Origin: Ischnura elegans
Lineage: Eukaryota; Arthropoda; Insecta; Odonata; Coenagrionidae
Reading direction: 5' to 3'
DNA: 64,000 bases
Assembly (NCBI RefSeq): GCF_921293095.1
Contig: NC_060246.1
Coordinates: forward strand, 111,084,941 to 111,148,940
The position numbers and the translations under genes were made by a program. The notes below the pieces were generated by a model, which saw only the letters and a program-made list of their open reading frames with translations, was not told the origin of the DNA and did no database searches. Shown here in pieces: positions 58,141 through 64,000 of the stretch. How positions within the stretch are numbered: position 1 is the first letter of the stretch; each line of letters opens with the position of its first letter.

Positions 58141-58741
58141 AAGTGAAATAAATCATTTTTGGCCAGCTTCTTTCGATTTCAGCCCACTGTGCGTCCGTCA
58201 GCTCGTGCCTCTGTTGTTTTATTTTTCGTTTCCGAAATCACACGGACCATAAATCATCGTCTTCTAAGGAAAATATCAAATCACACGAAAACGGCTGAAG
58301 CGTGTTTCATCTCTACCTCGTCTCACCAACTGACCTACCTGATTCAATTTTTTGGCCTACCTGATTCAATTCTCCGTTTCTAGACGACAAATGACAGGAG
58401 AGTGACTTTCTGGGCCCGAAGATATCTCGATAGCTTCGAAAATGAGGTGAAATGCACGAGATTTAAAAAAGAATTAGACCAAACGAGACGCATTTCTGAC
58501 GATATTTCTGTTTATTTTTCAGCTCTAATTGAATGCCACTCAGTTTTCTATCTACAATTCTACAACTAGACTTTACTGATATGCAACATTGTCCAAACAG
58601 CACAATTTTCAAAGAAACAAGCGCAGCATTACCCCTCAAACAATTAGAGACGGATTGGAAACGCCAACTACATATATCACGCCCGGCTTCGCTTTGAAGG
58701 CAACGACGTCACTGAAGCAAGATCTGACTTCTTCGTCCTTG

Positions 58742-58890
58742 ACTATATAAAATACAAATATAAAAACACAATTATTGTCCTTCACAAAAGAAAACAAAAT
58801 ATTGGAAAATCCTGTTTTTTCTAAAATTTTCCCCCCTGGTTTTGGACCCCCTCACCCCCCGAACGAAATTCCTGGCTACACCACTGCTCA
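58742..58890 (-). mobile_element. hAT-type MITE family C, partial
   Basis: Shares AAACACAATTATT, AGAAAACAAAATATTG and GGACCCCCTC with the copy at 39147-39395, in the same orientation; ends GGCTACACCACTG. The left end is missing. Confidence 0.5.
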
Positions 58891-59259
58891 TTCCCCTCCA
58901 CCTCTCCTTTACGCGCTTCTGCTGCCCACCCCTTCCTCATGCTGAACGGTTGAGCACCTCGTCGCACGTGACGTTAATGCCGTTTTAAATACTGTTAATT
59001 GTGTTGCTGATTGCGCAGTTGCAATTTAAATTAATGATACACCGATAAAAATGTCTTTCATTGTGTATAAACATTTCCATTGAGATAAGGAGAACCAATG
59101 AATGCCGTGTGCGTGCACTGTGGCTTAAATTATCGCGAGGATGTGCTAAATCCACCTCACCATACTGAAGCATTTTCGGGTGAAACACAAGTCGGTATGC
59201 AATGAGAAAGTAAAATTCGGGGGAAACGTGCGTGAGGAAAATTTGAATTCAGCCGGTGG

Positions 59260-59515
59260 CAGGGGGGTAGCCAGGAATTTTGTTAAGGGGGGGTCCAAAA
59301 CAAGGGGGGAAATTTTTAAACGACAGGGTACAAAGGAGAGGGTTTCAAACTAATTTTAACAACCTTCATATTAGAAAAAACTTCATTTTTCAAAGATTAA
59401 TTTTTTTTCCATTTTTCATTTTTGTAAATTCATGATTTCTAAATATTTTGTTTCCTTTTATGAAGGAAAGTAATTGTGTTTTTATATTTTGGGGGGTCCT
59501 CTCGCTATGCCACTG
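59260..59515 (+). mobile_element. hAT-type MITE family C
   Basis: Begins CAGGGGGGTAGCCAGGAATT and ends GCTATGCCACTG; flanks GCCGGTGG and GTCAGTGG match at 6 of 8. Confidence 0.65.
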
Positions 59516-59993
59516 GTCAGTGGTTCGTCCTAAGATTTTTCCTATTTTCATTTCCAAACCCAAGCGTAACAGTTTAGGCCCTGAGCATGTAAAGATGTTT
59601 CTTAAAAAACAACTTGAAAGCCTATAAAAATGATTTTTAATTTATAAAAATATTAAATTGTGTATGAAAATCTAAAAAGCATTCCATTAATTGTAAGTAC
59701 CCAGAATAAACTTGAAAAATGACTTTGTTTAATGGCAGGAATTTGACAATGCATTTGGATTCGAAAATATCCTATAGGCTCCAAAAATCCTGGATCCGTC
59801 CATCCCTAGTTATTTTATTCCATTCAATTCTTAAATTTTAATGACAGCAATGCTACAGATAAATCAAAATCCCTCCTGTTAGAAGGAATAAGAATCGATG
59901 GAATCGGAATCGAGAATCGGGAATCGATTTGAAGGAATCGAAATTGGAATCGGAATCGAAAAAAAGTGGAATCGACTCATCCCTAGAATGAGC

Positions 59994-60813
59994 ATTCGTT
60001 CCCACAAGTCTGCGAGCACTTATGCTCCACTCGCTGGTTTTAATAAATGGGGCGAAGGCCTGGAAAACTCCTCTTAGGCTGATCGGTGGGACATTTGAGA
60101 GGTGAGGTTGAAGAAAAAAGCCCAGGGAGGAATGTGCAGGTATTGGCGTAACCTCAAGGACTGTGTGGTTGGAGGAGGAGGTACCGACTCACTTGGAGAA
60201 TGGAGGGGAGGAGATGGAACACGGGAATATACAGAGTTGAAGGCGATAACAAGTGATTGTTCGCCTGCCAGGGGAAGGAATTTCATCTGATTTTCCCCCC
60301 AACATTTTGCACGTTTGCGTCATGGGAGCGGAGCTGTACTTCTTAGAACGCTTCAAATATTTATCTTATCACAATGGACGTGGTAATGGTGCTTTGAATG
60401 ACATTATCCCTTGTTCCACCGCTTCCCCTTCTTTCACTGCGCAGGTCTCTCCGCCTCCGACCCCATAGTCCTTGACCAGAACGCCATGCCATTAGATCTG
60501 TGCAATTCGATAGAGGCGAGATGTTATCAGGAGGCAATTTTTGTTGTCCACGGTGGCGCTCCTGTAATTACGCCGATTGTCTTCGTGGCACAAATCAGTC
60601 GCTGACGGCAGAAAATTGATTTTCAATCGTTGAGTACACAATAAAGATTTAATGAAATTTATGCTCCGATGGATGACTGGAAAATATTGGATGATATTAT
60701 TTTTAGCAGAATTGCTTCGTCGGCGTGGCTTATTGGACCAGTTGTCAGTGTCAGGGGTGGTAAGATTAAACATCTAGGAAAGCTGTAGGTTCAAAGATTT
60801 TCGCGGCGTTGAT
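59994..60813. other. Intergenic sequence, unassigned
   Basis: Overlapping short ORFs without recognised domains. Confidence 0.4.
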
Positions 60814-60972
60814 TAGATGATCTTTCCATTCTATTCGGGTTTTCACCGCGTTTGTTGTGTTTTAGTGACAACGGTTTCGACCTGAAGACGCTGACTGCAA
60901 TGTCAGCGAAACCGTTGTCACTAAAACACAACAAACGCGGTGAAAACCCGAATAGAATGGAAAGATCATCTA
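60814..60972. repeat. Near-perfect hairpin with 66-bp arms
   Basis: 60814-60879 and 60907-60972 are reverse complements with a 27-base spacer. The spacer holds an inner competing hairpin (CGCTGAC at 60889 and GTCAGCG at 60902). Sequence inside (CCTGAAGACGCTGACTGCAA then CGAAACC) resembles the repeat at 61085 and 17. Confidence 0.85.
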
Positions 60973-61084
60973 GGAAAGCTATTTGGGCTTCCCTCCGTGT
61001 GATTATTTTCATTGTTTCCGACGCGACGTTTCTGGAGCCGAGTCTGCTCCCGCATTCAGGGCTGATGAGCCTATGAATCAATCA

Positions 61085-61180
61085 GCCCTGAAGAAGGGAG
61101 CCGACTCGGTTCCCGAAACGTTGGTAGAAAATCAACAATTACCCGATAGGAAACCGGAGTAGCCTTCCAAGACTCTGTAC
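61085..61180 (+). repeat. Interspersed repeat copy (CCCTGAAGA...CCGAAA type)
   Basis: CAGCCCTGAAGAAGGG, CCCGAAACGTTGG, ACCCGATAGGAAAC and GAGTAGCCTTCC in the same order as at 17-110. Confidence 0.5.
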
Positions 61181-61576
61181 GCCGTTAACACGAGAGAACA
61201 ATCCAGGTCTGCAATAATTGTTAATTCCTTCCCTTGCTATTTTTACGACCTCTCCAACTAATAATCTTTCATTTTTTTAAATCCTCCTCTGCACGCTCAT
61301 GTTTCTTTGCGAGCAGTTCTTTTCAAACTATTTTAACGCATGGTGCCGGACCTAAAAATCTTAGCACCCAGGAGCCGACCACTTTTTAATACAGCATTGA
61401 TTGGCATGCCGATTATCCACGCCCCCACTATAAGTAACTGCAACAAACCACGAGCGTCGAACGAGGGTCTTCCTCCTTGGCGGTCAAAAAGAATTCAGAA
61501 GTACATGGAGGAAGACGACTTGACTCGCAAGTTTCATGCCTTGGTGCCCCAGGACGAGTCGATGAACCCCACCTCC
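61181..61576. other. Intergenic sequence, unassigned
   Basis: A + frame (61340-61591) contains NEGLPPWRSKRIQKYMEED, faintly like a retroelement segment; not assignable. Confidence 0.3.
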
Positions 61577-61882
61577 CAGGGGAGCAGCTAGGAATTAAGG
61601 CTGGGGGGGTTTTAGGCGCAATTAATAATGGGGGTTATGGAGTATGGTACACCCGCCAGGGAATGCGAGAGGTGTGGGGGGCCTTCCGCAGAAAAAAATT
61701 GAGATAAATGGCTCAAAATGGTGATTTTTACGGCTTTCTGAGGGATATTATATTAATCCTTACACTAGTCTAAAGGCAACATTAATCCAATTAAATAAAA
61801 TAGATCATAATTAAAAATTTCTCTGAGCTTTGGGTGGGGGGGGAGGGTTTATCCCCCAAAACCCCCCCTCGCTGCGCCACTG
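61577..61882. mobile_element. hAT-type MITE
   Basis: Begins CAGGGGAGCAGCTAGGAATT and ends CCTCGCTGCGCCACTG; flanks CCACCTCC and CTACCTCC match at 7 of 8. About 306 bp. Confidence 0.75.
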
Positions 61883-64000
61883 CTACCTCCAACCAACTAT
61901 TCTCGCCTTCGCCCATAATGCGAACAAAAACCATTCATACCTGAGGGCAATGGAAATGACCTTATCATTTTTCTTAGATTTACGTGGCACATTGTGAATG
62001 TAATGCGAGAGAATTAAATACGCAAGATTTCCGCATTACCTACTTACCTTCCTCTTTTCTATGGGATACATAAAATGGCAAGGAAATTATTTCGACCGAT
62101 TTAACCTGAGTTATAAATTTTTTGGACTCTGAAATGTAGCGCATTACTCTTACGTCCGATTTGAACATAACCACCCAAAGTTAACGTTATTTGTCTCTTT
62201 AAAAATAGTAATCCTGCATTCAGAGCATTCTTCTCGAGTATACGCCTGGAATTCTCATTTACGCCGGCAATGTTGCAAAAAACCGCATCGGTATGCGAAA
62301 CGTCCACAGTAATTTTGCATCTTGATTGGCGGAATAGAATTCACTCATAAAACGAAATGTTTTTCAATCAGCCAAAGTTAATTGTACGGGCGAATTAGCA
62401 AGGCAACCTTCGAAAAGCATTTGAAAAATTTTATTTTTTATTTAATTTCCACGAAATTTTGAACTGTTTATGCATTATTTCCATTACTCTAGCATTTATT
62501 AGTCTATTTTTGGCCAGCTGAATACAACTATAAATTTATCCAAACCAACCCATCAAGTTAAAAAAAATCATCTCATAAAATTTAGATTTTTCGTGTTACG
62601 GGCAGATGTCGCATTAGTTCGCTGTAATTAACTCAAAAATAAAATTTAAATGCCTCCTTCCATTTAGATTATTGTCCATATCCCATTATAATTTGCTTAT
62701 ATCTCCCAATAAAAACAAGAAATCCAGCTATGAACTTTGTTTTATGAATGTTTCAAACTGACTCAAGAAGAACCAGTGCGTTTTCCGAAAAATTACAAAA
62801 AACCCCTAAATCAACCTAACGTGGGCAGATTTTTAAAACTAGGCTTTATGTTACTTGAGCCATACTTTGGACTTGGCGATGATATTCGAGGCCGCACTGG
62901 GGAAAATCCAATAGATGGGTACCCGACGGCTACGGAAGAATTGATGCGTAACTGCAAGCACTAACATGCAGTACCATTTTCTGGGTACATTATTAGTTAT
63001 CTCGCAATTCCTGCAATGATTTCATTAGTTACATGCCTCGTGGATTACACAAACAGGCAAAGAAGAGTGAAATAAAAGTATTTCCAGGGAAAATCAAAAT
63101 GCATCATGAAGCACATAATAATGTAAGCGTAATTTTTATTTTTAAGTTACCCATAGCATGGTGTGGTTAATAATGAAAGGAAGAGGTTAACTCCTTTAGC
63201 GTCGTATTTTAAGAGCATTTTAACGCCGATATCAGTAGTTTTCCAGCCTTTACCACCGGCTCTCTTTTCCCTAGCTTGAGGTTGTGCTGAAGAGCGTGCG
63301 CCATCACTATAATCCCTTCAACCCCCGGTTACGGTTACACCCTTTTGCAAATCCCTACCCTTGCGTATATACTAGCGATCATTGAAAAAGGATGAGACAA
63401 CCTTTGCCCTTTTCCGATGTTTTGTCACGTCTTACCGTTAATAAAGTGTATAAAGCTGTTTCAGCGAGTTTTAAAATTATTTGAAACCTTCAAGAAACAA
63501 AAACGAGTACTCGAGGCGAAAAAAAGTTATGACAGAGGTTTTCCGCGACGGGTACTCGATCTGACGACCAATTTATAATATACGTCTTTTAATACGTAAA
63601 ATACAAGCCAACAATTAAAATCGGGGGAAGTACGCAATAAATGCACGCGAAATAATCATTAAATTCAACATAAATAAAAACAGAATGATAAATTTGCAAG
63701 TAATTTCTCCCCTCGAGTGCGTATATCTTCACGTGTAATCGAAATATTTATTTAATGAACAGCCAATGTAAAAGCCTTTGTGTCGTTTTTGGTGATGAAA
63801 TAATTAAATAAATAAATATTTGCGGCGCGTAGCCAGTGACAACAAAAGTAGTAAGGGAAACAAAGTTCGCGGTCCATTTCACGCTTCAAGCCACTTCAAG
63901 CGCCTCAGGCCGGTCCGCTTCGCGCTTTGGAGGGATCTGAAGCACAGAAGGTGGGGCCCGGGAGCGAGCGTAAATTATCAATTTTGATAGCTCCAAACGC
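61883..64000. other. Window end, no recognised feature
   Basis: AT-rich, then GC-richer from 63880. A + frame at 62737-62964 has no recognised domain. I see no repeats with clear ends. Confidence 0.4.

Larger units (their letters stand above)
49756..58191 (-). mobile_element. Transib element, ends CACAGTG, duplication CGTCC
   Basis: The inverted ends agree at about 36 of 38 positions, starting CACAGTGGRCTGAAATCG and continuing GAAGCTGGCCAAAAAT. The five-base CGTCC lies at 49751-49755 and 58192-58196. CACWRTG start and GC-rich 5-bp duplication are the hallmarks of Transib, the superfamily from which RAG1 derives. A C-terminal transposase exon is on the minus strand near the left end. Most of the interior is unassigned; a P-element fragment lies inside. 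Confidence 0.85.
49327..59808. mobile_element. hAT element 4, duplication GTTATTTT, nested
   Basis: Ends TAGGGATGGTCGGATC and GGATCCGTCCATCCCTA with GTTATTTT at 49319-49326 and 59809-59816. The left end has repeats of CGGATAC/CGGATCC. Its non-inserted parts resemble hAT element 2 (CTCAGYGCCGTRGGATA; TTTCCGAAATCACAC; AGACCAAACRMGAC), so the two are relatives. Confidence 0.75.
48456..59985. mobile_element. hAT element 3, outermost of a large nest
   Basis: Ends TAGGGATGAGTCGATTCC and GGAATCGACTCATCCCTA; flanks GAATGAAC (48448-48455) and GAATGAGC (59986-59993), 7 of 8. Subterminal arrays of GATTCCGATTC and its reverse sit at both ends. Most of its 11.5 kb is made of later insertions. No hAT transposase seen. 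Confidence 0.88.

Noticed and set aside
60791..61081. Paired ORFs on opposite strands with shared peptide
   Set aside because: They result from the hairpin at 60814-60972 read on both strands.

Overview
The window looks like nuclear DNA from an insect, probably one with a large, repeat-rich genome. The evidence is one multi-exon gene encoding a ZAD (zinc-finger-associated domain, essentially an arthropod feature), plus AT-rich introns packed with many transposon superfamilies. The species cannot be told from the sequence. There is no sign of operons, CRISPR arrays or prokaryotic genes.

The one host gene I can support lies on the + strand and spans almost 38 kb (278-38093). It encodes a predicted THAP - ZAD - seven C2H2 zinc-finger protein of about 563 aa. 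It has two alternative, phase-compatible first exons (278-363 and 900-988), each carrying the N-terminal half of a THAP domain. Exon 2 (19885-20452) has the other half of THAP, an acidic/Ser-rich linker and the first half of ZAD. Exon 3 (31090-31383) completes ZAD. Exons 4 and 5 (34032-34264, 37583-38093) carry the fingers. Every junction has GT/AG and matching phase.

The four introns and the 3' flank are transposon graveyards. Intron 1 holds a TTAA-flanked element (1924-3623) and a truncated non-LTR retrotransposon. That retrotransposon was cut by a 6.3 kb long-inverted-repeat DNA transposon (5220-11490, AGTG target duplication), itself hit by a 1.6 kb element (9708-11321, CTG duplication). 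It was also cut by a Tigger element (12729-15006) holding three further nested MITEs. A THAP-bearing element remnant follows (about 16788-19104). Intron 2 holds five nested layers: MITE family A, a hAT element with an 8-bp duplication, a second hAT with an 8-bp duplication, and inside that another copy of MITE family A.

Downstream of the gene are a piggyBac remnant (39585-42691), a reverse-strand LINE fragment, several hAT MITEs, and a large nest (48456-59985). The nest is hAT > hAT > Transib > P-element transposase fragment. The Transib ends begin with CACAGTG, the heptamer of the V(D)J recombination signal. From about 61.9 kb to the end I recognise nothing.

Most insertions are supported by target-site duplications read directly from the sequence, so the relative order of insertion can be worked out. 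All transposase and reverse transcriptase reading frames seen are broken or truncated.
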